Below, piece by piece: positions 9,150-18,587 of a stretch of DNA of 64,000 bases. The position numbers were made by a program, and so were the translations under genes. Source of the DNA: CAKZYD01 sp039814715 (GTDB lineage Bacteria; Pseudomonadota; Alphaproteobacteria; Sphingomonadales; CAKZYD01). A model generated the notes under the pieces. It saw nothing but the letters and a program-made list of their open reading frames with translations. It was not told the DNA's origin and ran no database searches. The DNA lies in the NCBI GenBank assembly GCA_039814715.1, contig JBCCAR010000006.1, forward strand, positions 1 through 64,000. Reading direction: 5' to 3'. The stretch's first letter is position 1, and each line of letters starts with the position of its first letter.

Positions 9150-11621
9150 GTGCAGCGAAAGCAGACCACTGTGACCTTTGCTATCAAGCTCTTTTTGGCG
9201 CGCTTTGCCGACCTGGTAGAGCAGGCTTGGCCTGCGCTTTGGCCAGGTGTGCCCGCGGTCATCAGCTTCTGCGCTTTGGGGCTGATTGGGCTTTGGCCTG
9301 CGGCCCCCTTATGGCTGCATATTCCAGCCTTGCTGCTCCTGGTTGGACTAACGGCCTATACCGTTCTTCGGCTCTGGCGCCGTTGGACTTGGCCATCACG
9401 CGAGGCAGGACTGGCGCGGCTAGAACGCGATAATGCGCTCGCCTATCAACCTTTGCGCAAGACAGTGCGCGATCAGGCTGTTCATGGGCGCGGTCCCGCT
9501 GATGCTCTGTGGCAAGCCCATCTGAACAGGATGGCGGCACAGTCTGCCAATGTGAAATCGCCCCGGCCAAGGCTGAGCTGGGTGTCGCTGGATCGCTATG
9601 CCTTTACCTCAGCGGCGTTCATCGCGCTGGCAATTGGGCTTTTCATGGCGGGCGATCAAAGCGGCGTGCGCCTGGCTGAGAGCTTTATGCCCAATATGGG
9701 CGGCGCGCCGGCGCAAGTGGATGTGGAAGTGCGCGCGCTGGCGCCGAGCTATACAGGCATTGCGCCCCTTCTGCTAACAGCCTTCAACGCGGATAGCCCC
9801 GCTAGCGATCCCATCACCTTGCCAGCCGGGACAACGCTTGAAATGCGTCTGAAGGGCGGCTGGCGAACGCCGCGCGCTGTGCTCGCTGGAAAAGAAACCG
9901 TGTTTGAAACGGCGGGCAAGAACACCTTCAGCTTGACGATGATGGCAGTGGCGGCCGATGGCCTGAGCATTCGCCAAGGCGGGCGCGTGCAATATACCTG
10001 GCCCGGACGCTTTGAAACCGATCAACCGCCGCAAATCGCAATCCAAGACCTGCCTGAGCGCACCATGAGCGACGCCCTATTCTTCAATTACGAGATATGG
10101 GATGACTATGGGATTGAACGCACAGCCATGTTCTTGCGGCCCAAAGATGATCCCGCGAGCCCGCAGCGCTTTGACATTCCAACGCCAAAAATTAATCCGC
10201 GAGACCGCGAAACACGGCGCTTTACCAAGGACCTGACGGCCAGCCGCTGGGCGGGTCGGCCAGTGACAGTGCAACTGGAAGCGTGGGATGGACTTGACCA
10301 AAAGGGCCAATCTGAACCGCTTGAGATGCTGCTGCCGGAGCGCGCCTTTGAGCACCCGCTGTCGGCTGAGATTATTCAGCAGCGCAAACGCCTGTTTTTT
10401 GAAAATGGAAGCCGCCTTGGCGTGGCCCAATGGCTTGGCAATGTGAGCCGTGCGCCAGCCCGCTTTGATGAAAGCTTATGGGCCTTTTCCATGCTGCGCT
10501 CCGCGCATTACCGCCTCACCCGGCATGATAGCCAAGATGTGATTGATGAGGTGACGCAGCAGCTATGGGAAATCGCCACCTATTTAGAAGATGGAGGCGT
10601 GAGCCAAGAGCGCGCAGCCATGCGAGACGCGATGGAGCAGATGATGTCCGCGCTGGAAGCTGCTGACACAGAAGCCTTTGACGCGTTGTCGCGCGAGCTG
10701 GAAGCCAAGATCGCTGATCTGATGTCAAAACAGATGCAGCAGATGAAAGGCCAGGACATGCCAGAAGGCATGGAGGGCGGCGACATGCGTATGGTTGATT
10801 CTAGCACGCTCGAACGCATGATGCAGCAAATGCGCGATCTGGCTGCCGCAGGCGATATGGCAGGCGCTATGGAGATGCTCGAAGCGATCCAATCACTGAT
10901 GGAGAACTTAAATTCCGCCCCTGGACCATCCCAAGAGATGCTCGAACAGGCTCAAGCCGCGCAAGATGCATTGGAAGACTTAAATGCCTTGATGGAAGAC
11001 CAACGCGCTTTGATGAACCAAACGGTGCGTCAAGCCCTAGAAGGCGCGCAGCAGGACGGGGACAATCAGGGCGGGGAACAAAACGGCGGCCAGCAGCAGG
11101 GGGGCGAGCAGCCCGGTGGTCAAGGCGGTGAGCAAGCAGATGGTCAAGGGGGATTGGCTTCGGGCTATGAAGGGCTGCAAGGCCAGCAAAGCGGACTCGA
11201 AGGCGCAGGGCGCGCACTGGGCCAGCGGCTGAGCGATGCCGGTGTGCCAGTGCCTGGCGGGCTGGAGAACGCAAGCGGGTCCATGGGCCAAGCAGCGGCG
11301 CGCCTGGGCCAGCAGCGGGGCCTGCCAGCGCTGCGCGCCCAAGCCGACGCGCTCCGTAACTTAGAAGCCGCCCAAAAAGCGCTCGAAAGCCAGGTAGAAC
11401 AAATGATGCAGCAAATCCGCCAGCAGTCCTCCGGCCGCGACCCCTTTGGCCGGCCTGATGGGCGCTCGCTGTCAGATGGGCAAGTGAAAATTCCCACCGA
11501 AGCGGAAGCCAAGCGCGCCCGGGAAATTCGCGACGAACTACAGCGCCGGCTGGGTGACCCCACCAGGTCGCTCTTAGAGCGGTCCTATTTTAAACGATTG
11601 CTTGAACAGTTTAGCCGGTAG
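9150..11621 (+). CDS. DUF4175 (TIGR02302-type) membrane protein
   Basis: An 823-aa protein of unknown function. Two or three hydrophobic segments near residues 28-75, and another near 150-170, suggest an inner-membrane anchor followed by a large periplasmic part. From about residue 490 it is rich in Met, Gln, Glu and Ala (MEQMMSALEAAD, SKQMQQMKGQ), then has a Gln/Gly tract near 630-675 and a charged helical C-terminus. This matches the alphaproteobacterial DUF4175 family as I remember it, which often lies beside lysA. GTG 9150 is used here; GTG 9171 is an alternative. A possible promoter, TTGCCA-N16-TATGGT, starts at about 9077. Confidence 0.85.
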   Translation: MQRKQTTVTFAIKLFLARFADLVEQAWPALWPGVPAVISFCALGLIGLWPAAPLWLHIPALLLLVGLTAYTVLRLWRRWTWPSREAGLARLERDNALAYQPLRKTVRDQAVHGRGPADALWQAHLNRMAAQSANVKSPRPRLSWVSLDRYAFTSAAFIALAIGLFMAGDQSGVRLAESFMPNMGGAPAQVDVEVRALAPSYTGIAPLLLTAFNADSPASDPITLPAGTTLEMRLKGGWRTPRAVLAGKETVFETAGKNTFSLTMMAVAADGLSIRQGGRVQYTWPGRFETDQPPQIAIQDLPERTMSDALFFNYEIWDDYGIERTAMFLRPKDDPASPQRFDIPTPKINPRDRETRRFTKDLTASRWAGRPVTVQLEAWDGLDQKGQSEPLEMLLPERAFEHPLSAEIIQQRKRLFFENGSRLGVAQWLGNVSRAPARFDESLWAFSMLRSAHYRLTRHDSQDVIDEVTQQLWEIATYLEDGGVSQERAAMRDAMEQMMSALEAADTEAFDALSRELEAKIADLMSKQMQQMKGQDMPEGMEGGDMRMVDSSTLERMMQQMRDLAAAGDMAGAMEMLEAIQSLMENLNSAPGPSQEMLEQAQAAQDALEDLNALMEDQRALMNQTVRQALEGAQQDGDNQGGEQNGGQQQGGEQPGGQGGEQADGQGGLASGYEGLQGQQSGLEGAGRALGQRLSDAGVPVPGGLENASGSMGQAAARLGQQRGLPALRAQADALRNLEAAQKALESQVEQMMQQIRQQSSGRDPFGRPDGRSLSDGQVKIPTEAEAKRAREIRDELQRRLGDPTRSLLERSYFKRLLEQFSR

Positions 11622-11633
11622 CAAGAGCCTGTT

Positions 11634-12053
11634 TTAGGCAAAGCCAAACATCTTCATCACGTCTTCACCGGTCATCTTTTTAGTCTCATTGGCGAAGTCA
11701 TAATAGCCGGGCTTTTCATCCACATAGATTTCCAACGTAAACGCCAAATCGTCCACATCGCCAAATAGGCCGGCAGGAATAGAATAAAAACTTAAGTCTT
11801 TCATGCGGTAGAACAGATGCGTGCCGCAGATCTTGCAAAACCCGCGCTCAGCCCACTCTGACGACGCATATACGCCAACCTGAGTCTCGTCAGCAATGGC
11901 GAAGCTGTCAGTGCAATTAATGGAGAGTGCTGGAGAGCCACCCCAGTTGCGGCACATGGAGCAGTGGCATGCATCCACATGCATTTCCTTCGGCGTTGCC
12001 GTCACTTTGACAGCGCCGCACAGGCATTGTCCCTTCAAAACGTGCTCAGCCAT
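11634..12053 (-). CDS. GFA / CENP-V domain zinc protein
   Basis: A 139-aa protein of the glutathione-dependent formaldehyde-activating enzyme fold. The zinc-binding cysteines are visible: GQCLCGAVKV near residue 8, DACHCSMCRNWGG near 36, and FCKICGTHLFYR near 85. This pattern is common to many small GFA proteins, most of which have no proven substrate, so I do not assign formaldehyde metabolism. The start at 12053 is supported by AGAAGGAAAG upstream. The frame extends further but would overlap the GNAT gene. It lies 25 bases downstream of that gene on the same strand, probably co-transcribed. Confidence 0.85.
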   Translation of the reverse strand: MAEHVLKGQCLCGAVKVTATPKEMHVDACHCSMCRNWGGSPALSINCTDSFAIADETQVGVYASSEWAERGFCKICGTHLFYRMKDLSFYSIPAGLFGDVDDLAFTLEIYVDEKPGYYDFANETKKMTGEDVMKMFGFA

Positions 12054-12078
12054 GTAATCTTTCCTTCTCAGTCGCGCC

Positions 12079-12564
12079 TCAAGCTCCACGCAGCATAATA
12101 CAGCGCGGCCATGGGTCAAACCGCAGCGCCTCATCGCGCGCGATTGCGGCATGGCCTGGCCCGCAAGCCAGCGGGCGGACCACGCGAAACTCTAAGCGCT
12201 CATAATAGGCCCTGTTCCATGGCACCTGTGTGAAACACGATAGAGTGGTTGGCCAGGGAAGCGCATCAATCAGCTGCGCGCCCAGACCATGACCCATATG
12301 ATCACACTGGACGCTGACTTCGCTGATGAAGGTTGCGGCATCGATTGGTTCATACGCGAGAAACGCTACCGGCCGCTTGGTTTGAATGGCAACCAAAGCA
12401 CGGCCTTGCGCAATAGCTTGCTCATAGACCGCAGGCGGCGTGACGGGCGCATCGGCAATGGCGTCCATGCCCACGCCGCGAAACAGTGCCGCGGCGGACT
12501 TTTCAATGGCGCTGAGGGCTTTGCCTTCGCCAGGCTTAGCGGGCCGGATGGTGTAGCGAGCCAT
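12079..12564 (-). CDS. GNAT-family N-acetyltransferase
   Basis: 161 aa. The N-terminal YTIRPAKPGEGKALSAIEKSA and the central SEVSVQCDHMGHGLGAQLIDAL (beta strand, then the acetyl-CoA pyrophosphate loop) are those of the GNAT fold. The C-terminal NRAYYERLEFRVV is the usual Tyr-containing strand that positions CoA. The usual Q/RxxGxG/A loop reads DHMGHGLG here. The substrate cannot be predicted. It is probably an operon with the downstream GFA-domain gene. Confidence 0.83.
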   Translation of the reverse strand: MARYTIRPAKPGEGKALSAIEKSAAALFRGVGMDAIADAPVTPPAVYEQAIAQGRALVAIQTKRPVAFLAYEPIDAATFISEVSVQCDHMGHGLGAQLIDALPWPTTLSCFTQVPWNRAYYERLEFRVVRPLACGPGHAAIARDEALRFDPWPRCIMLRGA

Positions 12565-12652
12565 AGTGCTAAGCTAGCAGGCTACAGCTGCAGCGCCAGG
12601 ACTAGCTTCAGGGCCTGTTTCTGGGCCTGTTTCTGGGCGAAACTCCAACAAG

Positions 12653-12673
12653 ATGCTGAAGCAAGTTCAGCAT
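12653..12673 (-). terminator. Hairpin just downstream of the suf operon
   Basis: ATGCTGAA (12653-12660), loop GCAAG, TTCAGCAT (12666-12673) is a perfect 8-bp hairpin beginning about 20 bases past the sufA stop on the minus strand. It is followed by CTTGTTGG rather than a strong T-run, so it may be a weak terminator or a 3'-end stabiliser. The same 128-base gap holds two tandem copies of GGGCCTGTTTCT at 12611-12634. Confidence 0.4.
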
Positions 12674-12692
12674 GGCGGGTGGAAGGACGCCA

Positions 12693-13022
12693 CTAAACCG
12701 TAAAGCTCTCACCGCAGCCGCAGCGACCCGATTCGTTCGGGTTTTTGAAGGTGAAGCCAGTAGTGAAGACATCTTCTTCCCAGTCCATCACAGTGCCAAG
12801 CAAGTACATGACGGAGGATGGATCAACAAACAGCTTCACGCCGTTTTCCAGCTCTACCAGGTCCGCGTCTTCTGGGATGTCCTCGACATACTCCAGGTCA
12901 TACATAAGGCCCGAGCAGCCGGCGGTTTTCGTGCCAATCCTCAGGCCCTTCGCGCCTTCTTTTTTCGCCATGAGGGCGGCGACATGCTCGGCGGCTTTAT
13001 CTGTGACGGTGATCAGGCTCAT
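12693..13022 (-). CDS. sufA: SufA / IscA-type Fe-S carrier
   Basis: A 109-aa A-type carrier (HesB/YadR/YfhF fold) that receives clusters from the SufBCD scaffold and passes them to target proteins. The three ligand cysteines are present: TAGCSG (about residue 35) and the C-terminal GRCGCGESF. The start is MSLITVTD at 13022, one base after the sufT stop (TAAGATG), which implies translational coupling. An upstream ATG at 13043 would add 7 residues inside sufT. Last gene of the suf operon. Confidence 0.95.
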   Translation of the reverse strand: MSLITVTDKAAEHVAALMAKKEGAKGLRIGTKTAGCSGLMYDLEYVEDIPEDADLVELENGVKLFVDPSSVMYLLGTVMDWEEDVFTTGFTFKNPNESGRCGCGESFTV

Positions 13023-13023
13023 C

Positions 13024-13476
13024 TTATAAAAATCCCAACTCAAGCTTTGCTTCGTCTGACATATTCTCCGGCGTCCAGGGCGGCTCCCAAACGAGCTTAA
13101 CCTCTACGTCTTGCACGCCTTCAACTGCCCGCAGCCTGTTTTCCACATCGCCGGGCATGGATTCAGCCACGGGGCAGTGCGGCGTTGTCAGCGTCATGGT
13201 GACAAAGACTTTATTGTCTTCATCGATTTCGCAATCGTAAATAAGGCCCAAATCATAAATATTCACTGGGATTTCAGGGTCGAAAATCGACCGCAGCGCG
13301 GCGAGCAGCTTATCATCCAGTGTCTCGCCTTCGAGCGCTGGCTCTGTTTGATCGGCTTCAACGGGCGCGCTTTCGCTTAAAAAGCCATCTAAATAGCGAT
13401 GCTGATCGCCTACCATGGGGCGCTCAGGGGCGCTGGGCTGTGTTTCGATGATGTCTGCTTTGGGTGTCTCAGTCAT
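13024..13476 (-). CDS. sufT: SufT (DUF59/MIP18-family Fe-S maturation factor)
   Basis: 150 aa. After a variable 50-residue N-terminus comes the MIP18/DUF59 domain: LLAALRSIFDPEIPVNIYDLGLIYD, MTLTTPHCPVAESMPG with the conserved reactive Cys, and EVKLVWEPPWTPENMSDEAKLELGFL. Proteins of this kind in alphaproteobacterial suf operons act in Fe-S maturation under high demand. It lies between sufS and sufA with gaps of 8 bases and 1 base, and is clearly part of the operon. Confidence 0.93.
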   Translation of the reverse strand: MTETPKADIIETQPSAPERPMVGDQHRYLDGFLSESAPVEADQTEPALEGETLDDKLLAALRSIFDPEIPVNIYDLGLIYDCEIDEDNKVFVTMTLTTPHCPVAESMPGDVENRLRAVEGVQDVEVKLVWEPPWTPENMSDEAKLELGFL

Positions 13477-13484
13477 AGCGTTCT

Positions 13485-14720
13485 TTATCCAAAAATCCTG
13501 GAGACTTTCTCAAGGCCAGAGACCAAACGGTCCACGTCCTCTTTTGATGAATACAAAGCGAAGCTCGCCCGCGCGGTTGATCCGACGCCAAGGCGCTCCA
13601 TGAGCGGCTGCGCGCAGTGATGGCCAGCGCGGATGGCAATGCCGTCTCGGTCTAATATGGTGCCAATATCATGCGGGTGAACCCCTTCAATAGCAAAAGA
13701 GAGTATTCCGCCTTTCGGCTGGGCTGTGCCGTAAATCGTCAAAGACGGTATCTGCAACAGACGCTGCGTTGCATATTCCAAAAGCTCTTGCTCATGCGCA
13801 TGGACACGCTCCATGCCAATCGCGCTCATGTATTCGATGGCCACGCCGAGCCCTATGGCGCCAACAAAATGGGGCGTTCCAGCTTCAAAGCGCAGCGGCG
13901 GGGGCAAGTAGGTACTGTTTTCGAACGTCACGTCTTCAATCATGGAGCCGCCGCCCTCATAAGGGCGCATCGTCTCAAGCACGTCATAACGGCCCCATAG
14001 CGCGCCAATACCGGTGGGCGCATGGATTTTATGGCCGGAAAACACATAGAAATCACAGCCAAGCGCGGCGACATCGACAGGCATGTGCGGCACGGATTGG
14101 CAGCCATCCACCAGCACTTTTGCGCCAACGCGGTGCGCGGCGGCAGACACTTTCGCAATATCAACGACTGTGCCAAGCACATTAGACATGTGCGTAATGG
14201 CAACAAGTTTCGTTTTTTCGCTCAGCAGCGCGGAAAAGCTTTCCCAATCGGGCGCGCCGTCGTCTGTGATCGCAGCGACTTTGATGACGATACCGACCTT
14301 GTCGCGCAGCAGCTGCCAGGGGATGATGTTGCTGTGATGCTCCATCTCAGTAATGAGCACTTCATCGCCTGCTTTGAGATGCGTTTCCGCCCAGCTGCTC
14401 GCCACCAGATTGATCGCTTCCGTCGCGCCCCTGGTAAACACGATCTCCTGATCAGAGGATGCGCCGATAAAGCGTGCAACGCTGCGGCGTGCGGCTTCAT
14501 AGCGCTCCGTCATGTCTTGGCTGAGCGCGTAAATACCGCGGTGTACCGTCGCATAGTCTTGGGCATAGGCCTGCATCACGGCATCGAGAACTGGCTGCGC
14601 CTTAAGGCTGCTTGCGGCCGAATCGAGAAACGCCAGCGGCTTTGCATTCATCTGCGTTTTGAGCTGCGGAAAGTCGCCGCGCACATCAAGCGGCACGTCT
14701 ATTTTGGTCATGGAGGTCAT
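13485..14720 (-). CDS. sufS: Cysteine desulfurase SufS
   Basis: PLP-dependent group II desulfurase that takes sulfur from cysteine for cluster assembly. 411 aa. Seen in the sequence: VHRGIYALSQ near the N-terminus, FTRGATEAINLVA, EMEHHSNIIPWQ, VDGCQSVPHMPVD, the PLP lysine in FSGHKIHAPTGIGALWG, and the sulfur-loop Cys in AGHHCAQPLM. The start ATG at 14720 overlaps the sufD stop as ATGA; an ATG at 14738 would overlap further. No SufE is encoded in the operon, so the sulfur acceptor must be elsewhere or dispensable. Confidence 0.96.
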   Translation of the reverse strand: MTSMTKIDVPLDVRGDFPQLKTQMNAKPLAFLDSAASSLKAQPVLDAVMQAYAQDYATVHRGIYALSQDMTERYEAARRSVARFIGASSDQEIVFTRGATEAINLVASSWAETHLKAGDEVLITEMEHHSNIIPWQLLRDKVGIVIKVAAITDDGAPDWESFSALLSEKTKLVAITHMSNVLGTVVDIAKVSAAAHRVGAKVLVDGCQSVPHMPVDVAALGCDFYVFSGHKIHAPTGIGALWGRYDVLETMRPYEGGGSMIEDVTFENSTYLPPPLRFEAGTPHFVGAIGLGVAIEYMSAIGMERVHAHEQELLEYATQRLLQIPSLTIYGTAQPKGGILSFAIEGVHPHDIGTILDRDGIAIRAGHHCAQPLMERLGVGSTARASFALYSSKEDVDRLVSGLEKVSRIFG

Positions 14721-15988
14721 AGCTGCTCCATCAGCCAATCATGCGTGGCCTCTAGATAGGCTTCTTTCACGGCATCGATGGCGATCTCTTCGATCACATC
14801 CGCCACAAAGGCTTGCACCAAAATCGCGCGCGCTGCCGCCGGGTTCACGCCGCGACTAGCCAGATAAAACAGTGCTTTTTTATCCAGCTCACCCACTGTT
14901 GCGCCGTGCGCGCACTGGACATCATCGGCGTAAATCTCAAGCTCTGGCTTGGTGTCGGCTTCGGCCGTGCGGGCGAGCAAGAGGTTACGGGAGGATTGCT
15001 GCGCGTCCGTCTTCTGCGCGTCGCGCGCCACATAGACTTTCCCAGAAAACGCGGTGCGCGCTTTTTCGTCTACGACGGCGCGATATGTCTGGTTTGAGAT
15101 GGAATGGCCAACCTCATGACGCAGCAAAGTGACGGTATCGAGCACCTGGCGCGCTTTGCCGAGTTGTACGCCGGCAAGCTGTACATCTGTCTCTTCACCG
15201 CGCACATCGACGCGGATTTCGCTGCGCGCGCTGGCCGCGCCGGTGCTCAATGTAAAGCGATGATAGGCTGCTTTTGCCGCGACAACGACGCGCGTAAGGC
15301 TGGTTGCCATCGCGCTCAGGTTATCAGACTGCCATTGCGTGTGCTGCAGGTGGGCGCCTTCTTCAAGGCGGATGTCGCAGACTGCATTGGACCAATAGTC
15401 TTCCTCACCAAGTGCCACACTGCGCTCAATCACTGAGGCTTTAGCGCCAGCTTCCAAATGAAGAAGGTGGCGCAAATGCGCGGCGGACCGAGAGGTCTGT
15501 CCCGTCGCAACGTTGAGGACCTGGATTGTGCCAGCATCTTTGCCAGCAGGCACGCGCAGCACCAATCCATCGCTTGCAAGCGCCAAATTAAGCTGTGCCA
15601 AGGCACTTGCGTCGCCACCATCGCTAAAGTGGTCTTGCAAAGCGTTGCTGTCATTGATCAGCAGCACAGACAGGGGCTTTGCAAATACATCCACATCACC
15701 TGATAGGTCAGCGCGAAACTGCCCATCGACGAAAGCGAGCCGCGGACCAGCCAATGCTAGCCACGGCAACTGACCGACCGTTTGGTTGGAACCGTTATAG
15801 TGTGTGAAAGGCGTCTTCTCCAACGCCTTGAGATCAGCGTATTTAAACGCTTCATCTTTGCGACCTGGAAACCCGGTTGCGGCAAACCGCGCGGCAGCAG
15901 CTTGGCGCAGATTGCTAAGCCATGGGAGCTGCGCGCCTGGCAGCTGCGGCTGGGCAGCTTTGATGAAATCGAGATAGGCGTCGGTCAT
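14717..15988 (-). CDS. sufD: SufD, Fe-S scaffold subunit
   Basis: 423 aa, partner of SufB in the SufBC2D scaffold. The C-terminal half has the SUF beta-helix region with DVQCAHGATVGELDKKALFYLASRG, whose CAHGAT motif carries the His known to matter for cluster assembly in SufD. The N-terminal half contains FKYADL (EAFKYADLKALEKTPF), typical of the SufD N-domain. It lies 9 bases downstream of sufC and overlaps sufS by 4 bases. Confidence 0.95.
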   Translation of the reverse strand: MTDAYLDFIKAAQPQLPGAQLPWLSNLRQAAAARFAATGFPGRKDEAFKYADLKALEKTPFTHYNGSNQTVGQLPWLALAGPRLAFVDGQFRADLSGDVDVFAKPLSVLLINDSNALQDHFSDGGDASALAQLNLALASDGLVLRVPAGKDAGTIQVLNVATGQTSRSAAHLRHLLHLEAGAKASVIERSVALGEEDYWSNAVCDIRLEEGAHLQHTQWQSDNLSAMATSLTRVVVAAKAAYHRFTLSTGAASARSEIRVDVRGEETDVQLAGVQLGKARQVLDTVTLLRHEVGHSISNQTYRAVVDEKARTAFSGKVYVARDAQKTDAQQSSRNLLLARTAEADTKPELEIYADDVQCAHGATVGELDKKALFYLASRGVNPAAARAILVQAFVADVIEEIAIDAVKEAYLEATHDWLMEQL

Positions 15989-15997
15989 AATCTGAAC

Positions 15998-16738
15998 TTA
16001 CGCAGCAATTGCTGCATAACCTTCTTTTTCAAGCGCATGCGCCAGTTCCGGCCCGCCGGATTTCACGATGCGTCCATCCGCTAGGACGTGCACAAAGTCC
16101 GGCTTCACATAATCGAGCAGGCGCTGATAGTGCGTGATGAGCAGCGTCGCTTTAGTGGGCGAACGCATGGCGTTAATTCCCTCAGACACCACTTTGAGCG
16201 CGTCAATATCCAGGCCTGAATCCGTCTCATCCAGGATCATCATTTTGGGATCAAGCACAGCCATCTGTACCATCTCATTGCGCTTTTTCTCGCCGCCGGA
16301 AAAGCCGACATTTACCGAGCGCTTGAGCATCTCCGCGTCCATGCCCAGATCTTTCGCCTTAGCGCGGATCAGCTTGAGAAAGTCACCAGCAGAGATGTCC
16401 TCTTCGCCCTTATACTTGCGGATGGAGTTCATCGCCGTGCGCAGGAAGTTCATGTTGGAAACACCCGGAATTTCCACCGGATATTGCAGGCCCAGGAACA
16501 GCCCGACGGCAGCGCGCTCATGCGGGTCAAGCTCCATGAGGTCTTTGCCGTCCAGCACGACAGAGCCAGCCGTCACCTCATAGCCATCGCGGCCGGAGAG
16601 GGCATAGCCAAGCGTTGATTTGCCTGCGCCATTGGGGCCCATGATGGCATGGACTTCGCCTGCGCCAACTTCCAAAGATAGGCCTTTGAGGATTTCTTTG
16701 TCTTCCACACTCACGTGGAGGTCTGTGATTTTAAGCAT
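15998..16738 (-). CDS. sufC: SufC ATPase
   Basis: ABC-type ATPase of the SufBCD scaffold, 246 aa. Walker A is GPNGAGKSTLG (about residues 35-45), the ABC signature is FSGGEKKRNEM, Walker B is MMILDETDSGLD, and the switch His is in TLLITHYQRLL. The ETDSGLD text (not ExTNxLD) is the SufC form. The start at 16738 gives MLKITDLHV; an earlier ATG lies inside the upstream unknown gene. It is separated from that gene by only 4 bases. Confidence 0.97.
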   Translation of the reverse strand: MLKITDLHVSVEDKEILKGLSLEVGAGEVHAIMGPNGAGKSTLGYALSGRDGYEVTAGSVVLDGKDLMELDPHERAAVGLFLGLQYPVEIPGVSNMNFLRTAMNSIRKYKGEEDISAGDFLKLIRAKAKDLGMDAEMLKRSVNVGFSGGEKKRNEMVQMAVLDPKMMILDETDSGLDIDALKVVSEGINAMRSPTKATLLITHYQRLLDYVKPDFVHVLADGRIVKSGGPELAHALEKEGYAAIAA

Positions 16739-16742
16739 TGGT

Positions 16743-17114
16743 TTAGTGAACTTTCTTTTTGCTAGGAGCACTTTTGATAAGTGAAAAGGTGTTCAAAAAA
16801 TTGGATTTTACCCGTTCCCTGTCTTTGCTCAGCTGTTTGTCAGCCCAATTTTCATCAATAAGTGAACCATATCTCGATAAGTAGCTCGCTACTGGGCCTT
16901 GTTTGTATTTCTCAAAGTAATGGGCACATAATTCATCCGCTCGATCAAATACAGTTTCTGGCCCAATATCGACAAAAGCTTGGTCGGTTACGTTGAACAA
17001 ACACGCTTCGTATCGAATCAAGTTGTCGTCATGAGGCGGAAGTGCATCTGCCCACGCCTCATAAGAGCCAAAGACTCCGATGACAGCACAAAGCATTGCG
17101 GCAAGCGCCCTCAC
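16743..17114 (-). CDS. Unknown small secreted protein inside the suf operon
   Basis: I do not recognise this 123-aa protein. It starts with GTG overlapping the sufB stop (GTGA) and ends 4 bases before sufC, so it is embedded in the operon and translationally coupled. [22 protein letters not shown] reads as a Sec signal peptide with likely cleavage after AWA (about residue 22). The mature part is about 100 residues, polar, has two cysteines (YEAC and ELCAHYF) that could form one disulfide, and ends in a basic SAPSKKKVH tail. Its 3' half is visibly richer in A+T than the suf genes either side, which suggests later insertion. A periplasmic protein has no obvious role in cytosolic Fe-S assembly. 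Confidence 0.75.
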   Translation of the reverse strand: MRALAAMLCAVIGVFGSYEAWADALPPHDDNLIRYEACLFNVTDQAFVDIGPETVFDRADELCAHYFEKYKQGPVASYLSRYGSLIDENWADKQLSKDRERVKSNFLNTFSLIKSAPSKKKVH

Positions 17115-18580
17115 CCAACACTCCCCTCCAAGCTCACGCCCAGCAGCTTCTGCGCTTCCACAGCGAATTCCATGGGTAGCTCTTGCAGCACTTCGCGGCA
17201 GAAGCCGTTCACAATCATCGCCACAGCGTCTTCTTCATCCAGCCCGCGGCTCATGGCGTAGAATAGCTGGTCTTCGGAGATTTTGGACGTTGTGGCCTCG
17301 TGCTCGATTTGCGCTGAGGGGTTTTTGACCTCGATATAGGGCACCGTATGCGCACCTGAGGTGTCGCCAATGAGCAAGCTGTCGCATTGGGTAAAGTTAC
17401 GGACATCTTCAGCAGGCGCTGCCACACGCACCAAGCCGCGATACGTGTTGTTCGACCGGCCAGCGCTAATCCCCTTTGAAATGATACGCGACCGCGTATT
17501 TTTGCCCAGGTGGATCATCTTGGTGCCGGTATCGGCCTGCTGCATATTGTTGGTGACGGCGACGGAGTAGAATTCGCCGACGCTGTTGTCGCCCTCCAGG
17601 ACACAGCTGGGGTACTTCCAGGTGACGGCGGAGCCGGTTTCCACTTGGGTCCAGCTGACTTTGGAATTCTTGCCGATGCAGCGCGCGCGCTTGGTGACGA
17701 AGTTATAGATACCGCCTTTGCCGTCCTTATCGCCGGGGTACCAATTTTGCACGGTGGAATATTTGATTTCGGCATCGTCGAGTGCCACCAATTCCACCAC
17801 GGCAGCATGCAGCTGATTTTCATCGCGCATGGGCGCCGTGCAGCCCTCCAGATAGCTGACATAGCTGCCTTCTTCAGCGATGATGAGCGTGCGCTCAAAC
17901 TGTCCGGTGTTTTCTGCATTGATGCGGAAATAGGTGCTCAGTTCCATGGGGCAGCGCACGCCTTTTGGCACGTAAACAAACGTTCCATCAGAAAAGACGG
18001 CGCAGTTGAGCGTGGCGAAATAATTATCGCGCATGGGCACGACTTGAGCGAGCCACTTTTTGACCAGCTCAGGATATTCATGCACCGCTTCAGAGATGGA
18101 CATGAAGATCACGCCAGCTTTGGATAACTCCTCGCGAAAGGTCGTCGCCACGGAAACCGAATCGAACACCGCATCGACGGCGATTTTCTTAGAGCCTTTT
18201 ACGCCTGCCAGCACTTCCTGCTCAGCCACGGGAATGCCAAGCTTATCATAAGTTGCCTTAATATCGGGATCGAGATCATCGAGCGAATCAAGCTCAGGCT
18301 TCTTTTTGGGCGACGCATAATAATAGGCGTCTTGATAATCGATGGGCGGAAAGTTCACCATGGCCCAATCGGGCTCTTCCATCTCTTTCCACATGGCAAA
18401 GGCTTTCAGGCGCCACTCAAGCATCCATTCCGGCTCTTTCTTCTTGGCCGAAATGAAGCGCACCGTGTCTTCATTCAGGCCTTTGGGCGCGAAATCGGAC
18501 TCAATGTCGGTGACGAAGCCATATTTATAGTCGCCGGTGACGTCGCTTACGGTGTCTTGCGTTTCCTTGGTGGCTGCCAT
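17111..18580 (-). CDS. sufB: SufB, Fe-S scaffold subunit
   Basis: 489 aa, the cluster-building subunit of SufBC2D. Seen: [24 protein letters not shown] at the N-terminus, the beta-helix core with [23 protein letters not shown], the conserved Cys in [20 protein letters not shown], and [20 protein letters not shown] and [16 protein letters not shown] near the C-terminus. It follows sufR by 7 bases and is the first structural gene of the operon. Its TGA overlaps the GTG of the downstream unknown gene. Confidence 0.97.
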   Translation of the reverse strand: MAATKETQDTVSDVTGDYKYGFVTDIESDFAPKGLNEDTVRFISAKKKEPEWMLEWRLKAFAMWKEMEEPDWAMVNFPPIDYQDAYYYASPKKKPELDSLDDLDPDIKATYDKLGIPVAEQEVLAGVKGSKKIAVDAVFDSVSVATTFREELSKAGVIFMSISEAVHEYPELVKKWLAQVVPMRDNYFATLNCAVFSDGTFVYVPKGVRCPMELSTYFRINAENTGQFERTLIIAEEGSYVSYLEGCTAPMRDENQLHAAVVELVALDDAEIKYSTVQNWYPGDKDGKGGIYNFVTKRARCIGKNSKVSWTQVETGSAVTWKYPSCVLEGDNSVGEFYSVAVTNNMQQADTGTKMIHLGKNTRSRIISKGISAGRSNNTYRGLVRVAAPAEDVRNFTQCDSLLIGDTSGAHTVPYIEVKNPSAQIEHEATTSKISEDQLFYAMSRGLDEEDAVAMIVNGFCREVLQELPMEFAVEAQKLLGVSLEGSVG

Positions 18581-18587
18581 GGTGCTT

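Noticed and set aside
12611..12634. Two tandem copies of GGGCCTGTTTCT
   Set aside because: Too short and too few copies to be a meaningful repeat or CRISPR; recorded only in the hairpin entry.
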